From: Candidatus Competibacteraceae bacterium
Lineage (GTDB): Bacteria > Pseudomonadota > Gammaproteobacteria > Competibacterales > Competibacteraceae
Assembly: GCA_016699715.1 (NCBI GenBank)
Contig: CP065007.1
Span: forward strand, 2,480,001-2,544,000
Direction: 5' to 3'
Length of the DNA: 64,000 nt
This document shows positions 16,912 to 26,309 of the stretch, one piece after another. Position 1 is the first letter of the stretch, and every line of letters starts with the position of its first letter. A model generated the notes under the pieces. It had not been told where the DNA came from. It did no database searches and was given only the letters and a program-made list of their open reading frames with translations. Position numbers and translations under genes: made by a program.

Positions 16912-18762
16912 ATGGCGCGCGCAAAATTCCATTTCACTCCGTGGCTGGCCGCCGGCTTGCTGATTTTAGGAAGCTGCCTGCCACCGGCCGTTGCGTTTGG
17001 ATCGCCCGCGCACGGCATCGCCCTGCACGGCCAACCGAAGTACGGAGCCGATTTCACGCACTTCGACTACGTCAACCCGAACGCGCCCAAGGGTGGCGAG
17101 GCGCGTTTCGCCGCCATCGGCAGCTTCGATACCTTCAACCCGTTCAATATCAAAGGCCAGCCGGCCGCGGGTATCGGCCAGTTGTTCGAGAGCCTGCTGA
17201 CCGGCAGCGCCGACGAGCCGTTCAGCGAGTACGGTTTGATCGCCGAGAGCGTGGAACTGTCCGAGGATCGCGGGTCGGTCACCTTCGCGCTTCGGCCCCA
17301 GGCGAAATTTCACGATGGCAGCCCGATCACCGCCGACGATGTGCTGTTTTCCTTCGAGGCGCTCAAAAGCAAGGGCAGTCCGTTTTTCCGTTTCTACTAC
17401 GCCAATGTCGCCAAGGCCGAGAAGCTGGACGAGCGGCGGGTAAAATTTACCTTCGCGCCCGGCGAGAACCGCGAACTGCCGCTGATCATGGGTCAGATGC
17501 CGGTGCTGTCGAAAAAGTATTGGCGGGACCGCGACTTCGGCGCGACGACTCTGGAGATACCGGTGGGCAGTGGCCCGTACCGGATCGAACGCTTCGAGCC
17601 GGGGCGCTTCATCGTCTACCAGCGCGATGAAAACTATTGGGGCAAGGATCTGCCGGTCAACCGGGGGCGATACAACATCGACCGGTTGCGCTACGACTAC
17701 TACCGCGATGTCACGGTGGCGCTGGAGGCGTTCAAGGCCGGTTCCTACGATTTGCGGGTGGAGAACGTCGCCAAGCAGTGGGCAAGCGGTTACGACTTCC
17801 CGGCGCTGACCAAGGGCTTGGTGAAGAAGGAAACCTTTTCCAACCAAATGCCGTCGGGAATGCAGGGCTTTGTCTACAATTTGCGCCGACCACTGTTCCA
17901 GGACCCCAAGGTCCGCGAGGCGTTGGCCTATGCCTTCGATTTCGAATGGAGCAATCGGAACCTGTTTCACGACCAGTACAAGCGAACCCGCGGCTATTTC
18001 GATAACTCCGAGCTGGCGGCGCGCGGCCTGCCCTCGTCGGAGGAACTGGCGCTGTTGGAGCCGCTACGTCAGGATCTGCCACCACGGGTGTTCACCACCG
18101 AGTATCAGCCGCCGGTGTCGAACGATGATAGCCAGTTGCGCGCCAACCTGCGCCGGGCGCTGGAACTGCTGCAAGAGGCGGGCTGGACCTTTCGCGATCG
18201 CAAGCTGGTCAACGCCAAGACCGGCGAGCCGTTTCGCTTCGAACTGCTGATCGACGATCCGACCTGGGAGCGGATCGGGCTGCCGTTCGCCCGCAACCTG
18301 GAACGCTTGGGTATCGAGATGAGCGTGCGCACGGTGGATTCGGCGCAATACGAAAACCGGGTGCGCGATTTCGATTTCGACATGGTCGTCAACGTCTGGG
18401 GTCAATCGCTATCGCCCGGCAACGAGCAGCGCGAGTTCTGGAGCAGCGCCGCCGCCGGTCAGCCGGGTAGTCGCAACATCGCCGGCCTGAAGAATCCGGC
18501 GGTGGATGCGTTGGTGGATCAGGTTGTCGCCGCCCCGGACCGCGCCAGTCTGGTGACGCGGGTACGGGCGCTGGATCGGGCGTTGCAATGGAATTTCCTG
18601 GTCATTCCACACTGGCACATTCCCTATGCCCGAATCGCCTTTTGGGACAAGTTCGGCTATCCGTCGGTGACACCGTTGCAAGGCGTGCAATTGGATACCT
18701 GGTGGATCGATCCCGCCAGGGCGGCGGCGCTGGTCGGGAACGAGACCACCGGTAAGCCGTAA
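16912..18762 (+). CDS. yejA: Peptide ABC transporter periplasmic binding protein (YejA-like)
   Basis: Family 5 extracellular solute-binding protein of 616 residues. The N-terminal signal peptide ends near ALA-type residues (LPPAVAFGS). The HGIALHGQPKYGADF opening and FNPFNIKGQPAAGI block are characteristic of YejA, which takes up oligopeptides and, in enterobacteria, microcin C. The yejB permease follows after 8 bases. Substrate specificity is inferred from family only. Confidence 0.88.
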   Translation: MARAKFHFTPWLAAGLLILGSCLPPAVAFGSPAHGIALHGQPKYGADFTHFDYVNPNAPKGGEARFAAIGSFDTFNPFNIKGQPAAGIGQLFESLLTGSADEPFSEYGLIAESVELSEDRGSVTFALRPQAKFHDGSPITADDVLFSFEALKSKGSPFFRFYYANVAKAEKLDERRVKFTFAPGENRELPLIMGQMPVLSKKYWRDRDFGATTLEIPVGSGPYRIERFEPGRFIVYQRDENYWGKDLPVNRGRYNIDRLRYDYYRDVTVALEAFKAGSYDLRVENVAKQWASGYDFPALTKGLVKKETFSNQMPSGMQGFVYNLRRPLFQDPKVREALAYAFDFEWSNRNLFHDQYKRTRGYFDNSELAARGLPSSEELALLEPLRQDLPPRVFTTEYQPPVSNDDSQLRANLRRALELLQEAGWTFRDRKLVNAKTGEPFRFELLIDDPTWERIGLPFARNLERLGIEMSVRTVDSAQYENRVRDFDFDMVVNVWGQSLSPGNEQREFWSSAAAGQPGSRNIAGLKNPAVDALVDQVVAAPDRASLVTRVRALDRALQWNFLVIPHWHIPYARIAFWDKFGYPSVTPLQGVQLDTWWIDPARAAALVGNETTGKP

Positions 18763-18770
18763 TCCGCATC

Positions 18771-19862
18771 ATGTTCGCCTACATCCTTCGCCGCCTGGCG
18801 CTGATTCCCCTGACCCTGCTTGGCATCATCGCCATCAACTTCGCCATCGTGCAGATCGCGCCCGGCGGGCCGGTGGAGCAATTGCTGGCGCAACTGAAAA
18901 ATACCGCCGTGGCCGCCACCGCTCGGGTGGGCGGTGGCGAAAGCGCGGAGGCGGGACGCGGCAACGCGGCGACGGGTGGGAGTAGCGCCTATCGCGGCGC
19001 CCAGGGATTGGACCCGGCTTTCGTGGCGGAATTGAACCGCCAATTCGGTTTCGATAAGCCGGCTTATGTGCGGTTTGGCCTGATGGTTCGCGATTACCTC
19101 ACCTTCGACCTCGGTAAGAGCTACTTCCGCGATCGGGAGGTATGGGAACTGGTGGTGGATAAATTGCCGGTGTCGATTTCCTTGGGGGTGTGGAGCACTT
19201 TGCTGATTTATGTGATTTCGATTCCCCTGGGCATCGCCAAGGCGGTGCGCGACGGCTCGCGCTTCGACGTGCTAAGCAGCGCGGCGGTGATCGTGGGCTA
19301 TGCGATACCCGCGTTCCTGTTCGCCATCCTGTTGATCATCCTGTTTGCCGGCGGACGCTATCTGGACTGGTTTCCGCTGCGGGGGTTGGTGTCGGACAAC
19401 TGGGTGGATTTGAGCTGGCCGGCGCGGATCGTGGATTATTTTTGGCACTTGACCCTGCCGGTCACGGCGATGGTGATCGGCGGCTTCGCCTCGCTCACCA
19501 TGCTGACCAAAAATGCCTTCCTGGACGAAATCAACAAGCAATACGTGGTGACCGCCCGCGCCAAGGGTCTGAGTGAACATCGCGTGTTGTACGGGCATGT
19601 GTTCCGCAATGCCATGTTGCTGGTGATCGCCGGCTTTCCCGCCACGCTGGTCGGCATGCTGTTCACCGGCTCCTTGCTGATCGAGGTGATTTTTTCGCTG
19701 GACGGGCTGGGCTTGCTGGGATTCGAGGCCGTGGTCAACCGGGATTATCCGGTGATGTTCGGCTCGCTCTACATGTTCAGCCTGATCGGTTTGTTGCTGA
19801 ATCTGGTCAGCGATCTGAGTTATCACCTGGTCGATCCGCGCATCGATTTTTCGGCGCGGTGA
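18771..19862 (+). CDS. yejB: Peptide ABC transporter permease (YejB-like)
   Basis: Inner-membrane permease of 363 residues of the DppB/OppB type with about six membrane helices. The EAA-type loop is in TARAKGLSEHRVLYGHVFRNA (roughly residues 262-282). A periplasmic insertion rich in Ala, Gly and Arg (about 55-85) enlarges the first loop. Partner genes yejE and yejF would normally follow, but the next gene is an unrelated nuclease, so the transporter must use components encoded elsewhere or be incomplete. Confidence 0.88.
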   Translation: MFAYILRRLALIPLTLLGIIAINFAIVQIAPGGPVEQLLAQLKNTAVAATARVGGGESAEAGRGNAATGGSSAYRGAQGLDPAFVAELNRQFGFDKPAYVRFGLMVRDYLTFDLGKSYFRDREVWELVVDKLPVSISLGVWSTLLIYVISIPLGIAKAVRDGSRFDVLSSAAVIVGYAIPAFLFAILLIILFAGGRYLDWFPLRGLVSDNWVDLSWPARIVDYFWHLTLPVTAMVIGGFASLTMLTKNAFLDEINKQYVVTARAKGLSEHRVLYGHVFRNAMLLVIAGFPATLVGMLFTGSLLIEVIFSLDGLGLLGFEAVVNRDYPVMFGSLYMFSLIGLLLNLVSDLSYHLVDPRIDFSAR

Positions 19863-19886
19863 GCGCGGCGTTTCGCCACGTCCCTG

Positions 19887-19952
19887 GTTGGGTGGTATCT
19901 TATTGATCAATAAGGCGACACCACTTACACTTCAAGAAACCCACCACCCAAC
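19887..19952. other. Compound inverted repeat between yejB and the nuclease operon
   Basis: Ten-base perfect arms GTTGGGTGGT (19887-19896) and ACCACCCAAC (19943-19952) enclose a 16-base perfect palindrome CTTATTGATCAATAAG (19899-19914). It lies in the 104-base gap before the nuclease start at 19967. It could be a regulator site, a processing signal or the end of the yejAB transcript. No T run follows. Confidence 0.6.
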
Positions 19953-19966
19953 TTGTATTCCGTGCC

Positions 19967-21229
19967 ATGCGCTTCCTGCACGCCGCCGACCTGCATCTCG
20001 ACAGCCCCTTGCGCGGCCTCGACCGTTATGAGGGCGCTCCAGTGGATGAGGTGCGTGGCGCCACCCGTCGCGCCTTCGATAACCTGATCGCCGTCGCCCG
20101 GCGCGAACGAGTCGATCTGGTCGTCATCGCCGGCGATCTGTACGACGGCGACTGGCCGGATCACAACACCGGCTTGTTTTTCATCAAGGGCGTGGCGCAA
20201 TTGGCCGAGGAAGGCATCCCGGTCGCCATCGTCCGGGGTAATCACGACGCGGCCAGCCGGCTCACCAAGGCCCTGCGTCTGCCGGCGAACGTGCATCTGT
20301 TCGCGGACGCCAGCCCGGAAACCAAGATCTTCGCCGACATTGGTATCGCCGTGCATGGGCAGAGCTTCGCCACCGCCGCCGTGGTGGACGACCTGGCCGC
20401 CGCTTATCCCCGCCCGCTGGCCGGCTATTTCAACCTGGGCCTGCTGCATAGCGCGCTCGACGGTCGTCCCGGTCACGACCCCTACGCCCCAACCACGCTC
20501 GATGTGCTGCGCGGCAAGGGTTACGACTACTGGGCACTGGGCCACGTCCACGCGGCGGAAATCGTGTGCCGCGAACCGTGGGTGGTCTATCCGGGCAATA
20601 CCCAGGGCCGCCACATCCGCGAAGTTGGCCCCAAGGGCTGCACGTTGGTGACGGTCGAGGATGGGGCGATTTCGCGGCAATTCGTCGCGCTCGACGTGAT
20701 GCGCTGGGACACCCTGTCGCTCGATATCGATGGCTTGCCCGATCTGGATGCGCTGCTGGATGCGGCCCGGCTGGATTTGCGACGACGGCTCGCCGGGGCC
20801 GAGGATCGCGCGCTGGCGGTGCGGGTTCAGGTACGGGGTAGCGGTCCCCTGCATCAACGACTGGCCGCGGATCGCGAAAAGCTGGAACAGGAACTGCGCG
20901 CCGTCGCGATCGAAGCCAGCAACGGGCGGGCCTGGATCGAGAAAATCGAATTCCGCACCCGTCCGCTGCTGGATCTCGACCGCATCGCCGAACGCGACGA
21001 TCCCATCGGTTTGTTGGTGCGTGAGTTACGCCGATTGGCGGCGGACGAAGCCGCGCTGCGCGCCGTGGCTACCGAAGCGCTGGGCGAGTTGCGACAAAAA
21101 TTGCCCATGGAACTCCGCGAGGACCGCGACGCCTTGTGTCTGGACACCGCCGATGCCTTGCTCGAACTGCTGGGCGAGGTGGAGGCCGATCTGCTGGCGC
21201 GGTTGTCCGGGGACGAAGGCGCCCGATGA
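19967..21229 (+). CDS. SbcD/YhaO-like DNA-repair metallophosphoesterase
   Basis: Mre11-type phosphoesterase of 420 residues. All family motifs are visible: DLHLD near residue 8, GDLYDGDW near 55, RGNHD near 88, HSALDG near 160 and GHVHAAE near 191. The C-terminal part (about 260-420) is charged and helical and probably contacts the ATPase partner. It overlaps the downstream ATPase by four bases (ATGA), so the two form an SbcCD-like nuclease pair, of the YhaO/YhaN type known from Gram-positive bacteria. The DNA substrate is unknown. Confidence 0.85.
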   Translation: MRFLHAADLHLDSPLRGLDRYEGAPVDEVRGATRRAFDNLIAVARRERVDLVVIAGDLYDGDWPDHNTGLFFIKGVAQLAEEGIPVAIVRGNHDAASRLTKALRLPANVHLFADASPETKIFADIGIAVHGQSFATAAVVDDLAAAYPRPLAGYFNLGLLHSALDGRPGHDPYAPTTLDVLRGKGYDYWALGHVHAAEIVCREPWVVYPGNTQGRHIREVGPKGCTLVTVEDGAISRQFVALDVMRWDTLSLDIDGLPDLDALLDAARLDLRRRLAGAEDRALAVRVQVRGSGPLHQRLAADREKLEQELRAVAIEASNGRAWIEKIEFRTRPLLDLDRIAERDDPIGLLVRELRRLAADEAALRAVATEALGELRQKLPMELREDRDALCLDTADALLELLGEVEADLLARLSGDEGAR

Positions 21230-24200
21230 AGATCGAGCATCTCTATCTCAAAGCCTTCGGTGCGTTCTCGGAACGCCGGCTCGATTTTAGCGGCGGGCCG
21301 GATTTCCATGTCATTTACGGTCCGAACGAAGCGGGCAAGTCCACCACCTTGCGCGCGCTCATCGGCCTGCTGTTCGGGATCGAGGAGCGCACCGCCGACA
21401 ACTTTATCCATTCAAACCCCCGCTTGCGGATCGGCGCCGCGCTGGCGACCGCCGACGCCGGGCGGCTGGCGGTGATGCGGCGCAAGGGGCGCAAGCAAAC
21501 CCTGTTTGCATTGAACGAGGCCAGTGGTGAGGAACGGACCGATCAGCCACTGGCCGAGGATAGGCTGACCCGGTTGTTGGGCGGCCTGGACGAAGCGCTG
21601 TACCGCGCCCTGTTCGGGCTTGACCACGATGGACTGACGCGCGGCGGCGAAGCGCTGCTGGAAGGCAAAGGAGAGATCGGCCAAAGCCTGTTCGCGGCGG
21701 CGGCGGGATTGGCCGACCTGCGCCAGTTGTCGGACAAGCTGGAGGCCGAGGTCTCGAAACTGTTTCGCCCACGAGCCGGCAGTAGTGAAATTCAGGTCGC
21801 CCTCAAGGAGTTGGAAGAGCAGCGCAAACGGGCACGGGAAGCCACGGTGCGTTCCTCGGCCTGGGAGCAGGCCGAGCGGACCAGGCGTCAAGCCGAGAAG
21901 AAGCATTCGGAGCGGCGCGTGGAATTGAATCGCTGGCGTGAGGAACAGCGCCGCTTGTCCCGGATCATCGCCCACCTGCCGCTGGCCGCCGAGCGCTCGG
22001 CGAAACTTCAGGAACTGGCCACGCTGGCCACGGTTCCTCTTCTGCCACCGGAGGCCGGACAGCAACGCATCGAAACCGAGGAACGCCTGCGTGCCGCCGC
22101 CGACAACCAGCGGGAAGCCCGGGCGGCGCTGGAGGAGTTGCGCCGACAGTGCTCCCAACTGGTGGTCCGCGAAGCGTTGCTGAGCCATGCGGGTGCCATT
22201 GAGCGGCTGCATCACGCCGCGAACGACTACCGGGGCACTCTGGAACGCCTGCCCCGAATCGAAGCGGATCTCGATGCCGCGCGCCAGACTCTCGCCGGCC
22301 AGCTTGCCGAGATCGATCCGGCGCTGGCGGCGGATCTTGCGCCCACCGAACTGTCGGAGCGGAGCCGTGCGCTGGCGCCCGTACCCACGGCGCGGGCGCG
22401 GGTACAGGCGCTGCTGGAGGAATGCGACAAGCGGTCGGCCCAGAGCGAGCAACTGGAAGAACGGGAGCGCGAGCTGACCGACATGCGCCAGCGACTGCGG
22501 GATGAGCTGGAAACCCAGCCCGTACCCATGCCCTTCGAGGCGCTGGAACAGGCGCGCGAGCAGGCGGCCGCGCCCGGCGACCTCACCGGCCAGTGCGTCC
22601 AGTTGGAGCGAGAAATCGCCGCACTGGAAACCGCGCTCGTTCACGAAACCGCGTCGCTGTGGGAAGGGACGCTTGATGCGTTGATCGCGCTGCGCGTGCC
22701 GCCCTTGGCCACGGTGACCGAGATGGTTGACGGCTATCGCCAGTGGGCCGAGGCGGAACGTTCGCTCAACAAACAGGATGAAATCCTGCAACGGGATATC
22801 GGCGAGCGGGAACGCGAATTGCGCGGATTGGCGGCGGCCGGCGAAATCGTGACCCACGATCAGGTATGGCAGGCCCGTCAAGCGCGCGACGCAGGCTGGC
22901 GGCGGATTCGCCAGGGTTATGTCGAGCGCACGGCGGAACCCGCGCTGGCCGATACCTTCGAGCTTGCCCTGCGGGAAGCCGACCGCTTGGCCGATTTGCT
23001 GCACGCCGATGCCAAGCGAGCCACCAGCGTCGAGAACCTCCGCCAGCGCATCGCCGACATGCAGCGGGCGCGTTCGGAGCATGTGGCCCAGTTCGCCGCG
23101 CTGACGGCCGAACGCGACCGGCTCGACACCCGCTGGAAGGCGATCGCCGAATCCTTGCGCCAACCCGATCTTTCGCCTGGCGCGGCGGCGGAGTGGCTGG
23201 GCAAACAGGCGCTGCTGGTCGAACGTGCCGCTCGTCTGGACACGCTGCGACGGGAACGGCGGGAGATCGGCACGGCACTGGCGGTGGCCCGTCAAACGCT
23301 GGATCGGGCCTTGCGGAAATGCGGGTTGCCGGCGCTGAGCGATGACGAAGCCCTGTCGGTCGCGCTCGGCCGTGCCAAGGTGGCCATTGAGCAGGGCCGC
23401 CAAACCGCCATGGCACGCGCCAAGCTCGATAGCGGCATCCGCCAATGCGAAGCCGAACTGAGTGAAGTCGCCTCGAAGCGCGCCGGACTGGCCGGGAAAC
23501 AGGCGATCTGGCGGGTGCAATGGAACGCCGCCATGAGCGAATTGCGGTTGTCGCCCCAGTCCTTGCCGGCGGAGGCGCGAGTCCGGCTCGATCAATGGGA
23601 TCGGCTTGCCCAGACCTTGCGCAAGCTGGAAGGCTTATCCGGCGAGGTCCAGCGGGAACGGACGACCCGTTCCGACTTTGAAAGCGCGCTGGCTGAATTG
23701 GCGCATGTCGTCGGCGAACCCGCCGCCGATCAGACGGCCGACCGGACCGCCATGGCGTTGTATGGCGGGTTGAACGAAGCGCGCGACGCCGACCGGCGGC
23801 GCAAGCAAGCCGACGCCGCCATCGCCCGGGAGCGGCAACGACTCGACCAGGCGGAGGCCGCCGCCGCCAAGCAGCGCGACCACCTGACCGAATTGATGCG
23901 TCGCGCCGGGGTGGAATCGCCGGACGAACTGGCGGTGGTCGAGGAACAAGCGACGCACAAGCGGCGGCTGTCCGAGCGAGTGACCGAGATCGAGGAGCAA
24001 CTGGTGCGCGGCGCCGCTCGCCCGCTGGCCGAAGTGCTGGCCGAGATCGAGGGCGAGGATCTGGATGCCGCCAACGCCCGCCTGGACCAATTGGAAACCA
24101 CGATCCGCGAGGGTGAAGCCGAGCTGGAAACCGCGTATGCGATCTACCTGGACGCACGCGGCGCTTTTGAGGCCATCGACGGTGGTGACGTGGCGGCACA

Positions 24201-24768
24201 GGCACAACAGGGTGCCGAGGAGACGGCCGCCCGTATCGCCCGGCAGTCCCGAGCCTACGCCCGCGCCCGGCTGGCCGGAGCCGTCGTGTCGCGGGTCGTG
24301 CAGGCGTACCGGGAGCAGCATCAGGGACCGGTGCTGAGCCGTGCCAGCGAGATCTTCGCCCGAATCACCCTGAGCAGCTTCAGCGGCTTGGTGATGGATT
24401 ACCAGGATGACCGACAAATCCTGCTCGGCCAGCGGCCGGATGGCGCGCGGCTGAGGGTGGCGGGGATGAGTCAGGGTACCCGCGACCAGCTTTTTCTGGC
24501 CTTGCGCATTGCGGCCATCGAGGAACACCTGCGGGAGCGCGAGGCCGTTCCCATCGCCATCGACGATTTGCTGGTGCAGTTCGACGATGACCGGGCCGTG
24601 GCGACGCTGGCGGTATTGGCCGAATTGGCGCGCCGCGCGCAGGTGCTGTTTTTTACCCACCACAGCCATCTCTGCGAGTTGGCGGCGGTCGCGCTGCCGC
24701 CGGACGCCTGGCGGCGGCACGACTTGAGCGCCGATCCAAGCGGCATGGCCATGGAGGTCCGCCCATGA
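21226..24768 (+). CDS. YhaN-like SMC/Rad50-type AAA ATPase
   Basis: Large ATPase of 1180 residues. Walker A is GPNEAGKST with Lys38; the middle about 850 residues are long coiled coils rich in Glu, Arg and Ala; the C-terminal lobe has the signature-like block GMSQGTRDQLFLALRIAA and Walker B PIAIDDLLVQFDD, then FFTHHSH. The ATG at 21226 (MKIEHLYLKAFG) overlaps the nuclease stop. The Rad50-like zinc hook (CxxC) is not seen in the coiled coil, as expected for YhaN rather than SbcC. Likely acts with the upstream nuclease in DNA end processing. Confidence 0.85.
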   Translation: MKIEHLYLKAFGAFSERRLDFSGGPDFHVIYGPNEAGKSTTLRALIGLLFGIEERTADNFIHSNPRLRIGAALATADAGRLAVMRRKGRKQTLFALNEASGEERTDQPLAEDRLTRLLGGLDEALYRALFGLDHDGLTRGGEALLEGKGEIGQSLFAAAAGLADLRQLSDKLEAEVSKLFRPRAGSSEIQVALKELEEQRKRAREATVRSSAWEQAERTRRQAEKKHSERRVELNRWREEQRRLSRIIAHLPLAAERSAKLQELATLATVPLLPPEAGQQRIETEERLRAAADNQREARAALEELRRQCSQLVVREALLSHAGAIERLHHAANDYRGTLERLPRIEADLDAARQTLAGQLAEIDPALAADLAPTELSERSRALAPVPTARARVQALLEECDKRSAQSEQLEERERELTDMRQRLRDELETQPVPMPFEALEQAREQAAAPGDLTGQCVQLEREIAALETALVHETASLWEGTLDALIALRVPPLATVTEMVDGYRQWAEAERSLNKQDEILQRDIGERERELRGLAAAGEIVTHDQVWQARQARDAGWRRIRQGYVERTAEPALADTFELALREADRLADLLHADAKRATSVENLRQRIADMQRARSEHVAQFAALTAERDRLDTRWKAIAESLRQPDLSPGAAAEWLGKQALLVERAARLDTLRRERREIGTALAVARQTLDRALRKCGLPALSDDEALSVALGRAKVAIEQGRQTAMARAKLDSGIRQCEAELSEVASKRAGLAGKQAIWRVQWNAAMSELRLSPQSLPAEARVRLDQWDRLAQTLRKLEGLSGEVQRERTTRSDFESALAELAHVVGEPAADQTADRTAMALYGGLNEARDADRRRKQADAAIARERQRLDQAEAAAAKQRDHLTELMRRAGVESPDELAVVEEQATHKRRLSERVTEIEEQLVRGAARPLAEVLAEIEGEDLDAANARLDQLETTIREGEAELETAYAIYLDARGAFEAIDGGDVAAQAQQGAEETAARIARQSRAYARARLAGAVVSRVVQAYREQHQGPVLSRASEIFARITLSSFSGLVMDYQDDRQILLGQRPDGARLRVAGMSQGTRDQLFLALRIAAIEEHLREREAVPIAIDDLLVQFDDDRAVATLAVLAELARRAQVLFFTHHSHLCELAAVALPPDAWRRHDLSADPSGMAMEVRP

Positions 24769-24780
24769 GATCGACCGGTA

Positions 24781-24807
24781 ATCCCCTCGCCTTGCGGGAG
24801 AGGGGAT
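24781..24807. terminator. Hairpin between convergent yhaN-like gene and creD
   Basis: Arms ATCCCCTC (24781-24788) and GAGGGGAT (24800-24807) with an 11-base loop. It sits in the 56-base gap between convergent genes, so it could end both transcripts. No T run; the sequence resembles a short dispersed hairpin repeat common in proteobacterial genomes. Confidence 0.45.
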
Positions 24808-24824
24808 ATGGGTAGGGAGGTCTC

Positions 24825-26186
24825 TCACTCGCCGTTCGATCCCTTGCCGCGCCGCGCGCCCAGCGCATCCCCCAACTGATACCAGTCTACCTTGCGGGTC
24901 AGCGCCATCACCAGCGCCAGGGCGCCAAACAGCGTCACCGAACCGGCCAACAGGGCGAGATCCTCCAGGCTGATCAACACGTACAGAATCCCGAACACCG
25001 CGCCGATCAGCGCCCCGAAGCCCAAACCCCAGCCCAGGCTACCCAGCACAAAGCTCAGATAATAGGCCAGCAGCGCCACGCAGCCGGCGGTGGCGATCAC
25101 ATAGGCGATCCCGAAACCCACATGTTCGGACAGCGACAGCAACAGCAGATAGAACAGCACCAGCGCCGTGCCGGCCAAGCCGTACTGAAAGGGATGAATC
25201 GCCAGCCGCTTGAGCACCTCGAACAGGAAGAAGGCGGCGAAGGTCAGGCCGATAAACAGCAGTCCGTATTTGATCGCCCGGTCGGTCTGCGTGTAACTGT
25301 CAGCCGGATCGACGAAGCGCACCCCGATCAGCGTATCGAGCGACTGGCCGCCGCGCAGGCGGGCGTTCAACTGATGGAGCATGTTGGTGGCCAGCCGGGT
25401 GGTGGACCAGGCGGCGGAAAAACCGGCATCGCTCACCTGGCGTGACTCCGGCAGAAACTGACCATAAAAACTGGGGTGCGGCCAGTTGCCGCGCACGTCG
25501 ATGCGGGTGGTATCGCCCACCGGCGCCACATCGAAGGACTGGGTGCCGCGCAGGTCGAGCGCGAATTCGAACTCGGCCGACCACCCGTGCTGGAGATCGA
25601 GACCCGTAAGACGGGCCTGGATGCCATTCGGCAGCTTGTCCTCGCCGGTGCCCGGCAGGAAATCAAGGCGTTGTCCGCCCCACGTCAGCACCGGTACTCG
25701 CAGGATGCCGCGCGGATCGCTGATCGCGACGATCAGGCGCGGCTCGCCGAATTCGATCTGCTCGTTCGGGTCGGGCTTTCGCAATTCGCCCTCGGCGGCA
25801 AAGCGGCCCTTGAACGAAACGGCGCCGCCGAACACCACGGCGTGGTAAAGACTGCGTCGAATTTGTTCGGTGTTCAGGTTGGCCTGGACATCCAGTTCGG
25901 CCGGCAGCAGATAAAGCCGGTCCGCATAGCGTCTTTCGACCTCGACCGTTTTACCTTCTTCCGACTGGATGGGCTTCTGCGTCTTGACGATGCGGGTATA
26001 GGGAATGACCAGCAGCGGTCCGACCAGGGTTTGGTCGCGGGCGGTGGCGGCGGCGATGCCGGCGACGACCTGATCGCGGCGCTGCGTGCGCTCTCTCACC
26101 AGATAATCGATTTGCGACAGGCCGGTGGCCAACACCACCGTAACCAGAAACACTAAAACCACCTTGACGAACAGCGGATTTCTCAT
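24825..26186 (-). CDS. creD: Inner-membrane protein CreD
   Basis: CreD-family membrane protein of 453 residues, a target of the CreBC two-component system; in Aeromonas and Pseudomonas it is linked to the response to beta-lactams and cell-envelope stress. One N-terminal helix (about 6-26) precedes a large periplasmic domain, and four or five helices follow (about 305-430). The family-typical LTYLLFIGLTFAAFFLFEVL-like block is seen near residue 310. It lies downstream of creC with a Cre-tag-like site in the gap. Confidence 0.92.
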   Translation of the reverse strand: MRNPLFVKVVLVFLVTVVLATGLSQIDYLVRERTQRRDQVVAGIAAATARDQTLVGPLLVIPYTRIVKTQKPIQSEEGKTVEVERRYADRLYLLPAELDVQANLNTEQIRRSLYHAVVFGGAVSFKGRFAAEGELRKPDPNEQIEFGEPRLIVAISDPRGILRVPVLTWGGQRLDFLPGTGEDKLPNGIQARLTGLDLQHGWSAEFEFALDLRGTQSFDVAPVGDTTRIDVRGNWPHPSFYGQFLPESRQVSDAGFSAAWSTTRLATNMLHQLNARLRGGQSLDTLIGVRFVDPADSYTQTDRAIKYGLLFIGLTFAAFFLFEVLKRLAIHPFQYGLAGTALVLFYLLLLSLSEHVGFGIAYVIATAGCVALLAYYLSFVLGSLGWGLGFGALIGAVFGILYVLISLEDLALLAGSVTLFGALALVMALTRKVDWYQLGDALGARRGKGSNGE

Positions 26187-26265
26187 CGGGGCTTCCTCGG
26201 TTGAATGAACGAGGCCAGCCTAACCAAGCGAATTGAGGTCCCGATGTGCGGGAGGTGCGGGAAAT

Positions 26266-26281
26266 GTGAGGATTGGGTGAA
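26266..26281 (-). promoter_or_regulatory. Cre-tag-like CreB binding site upstream of creD
   Basis: Minus-strand sequence TTCACCCAATCCTCAC fits the known Cre tag TTCAC-N6-TTCAC with one mismatch in the second half site. It is about 80 bases before the creD start, a suitable place for activation by CreB. The motif is seen in the sequence; use by CreB is inferred from the consensus and the neighbouring genes. Confidence 0.6.
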
Positions 26282-26309
26282 GTAGTCAAACGCGGGGATC
26301 GAGGGCGAA

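Noticed and set aside
21412..23595. A 727-codon open frame on the minus strand opposite the YhaN-like ATPase
   Set aside because: It is the antisense shadow of a GC-rich coiled-coil gene, with no start context or recognisable domain; the plus-strand frame has clear Walker motifs.
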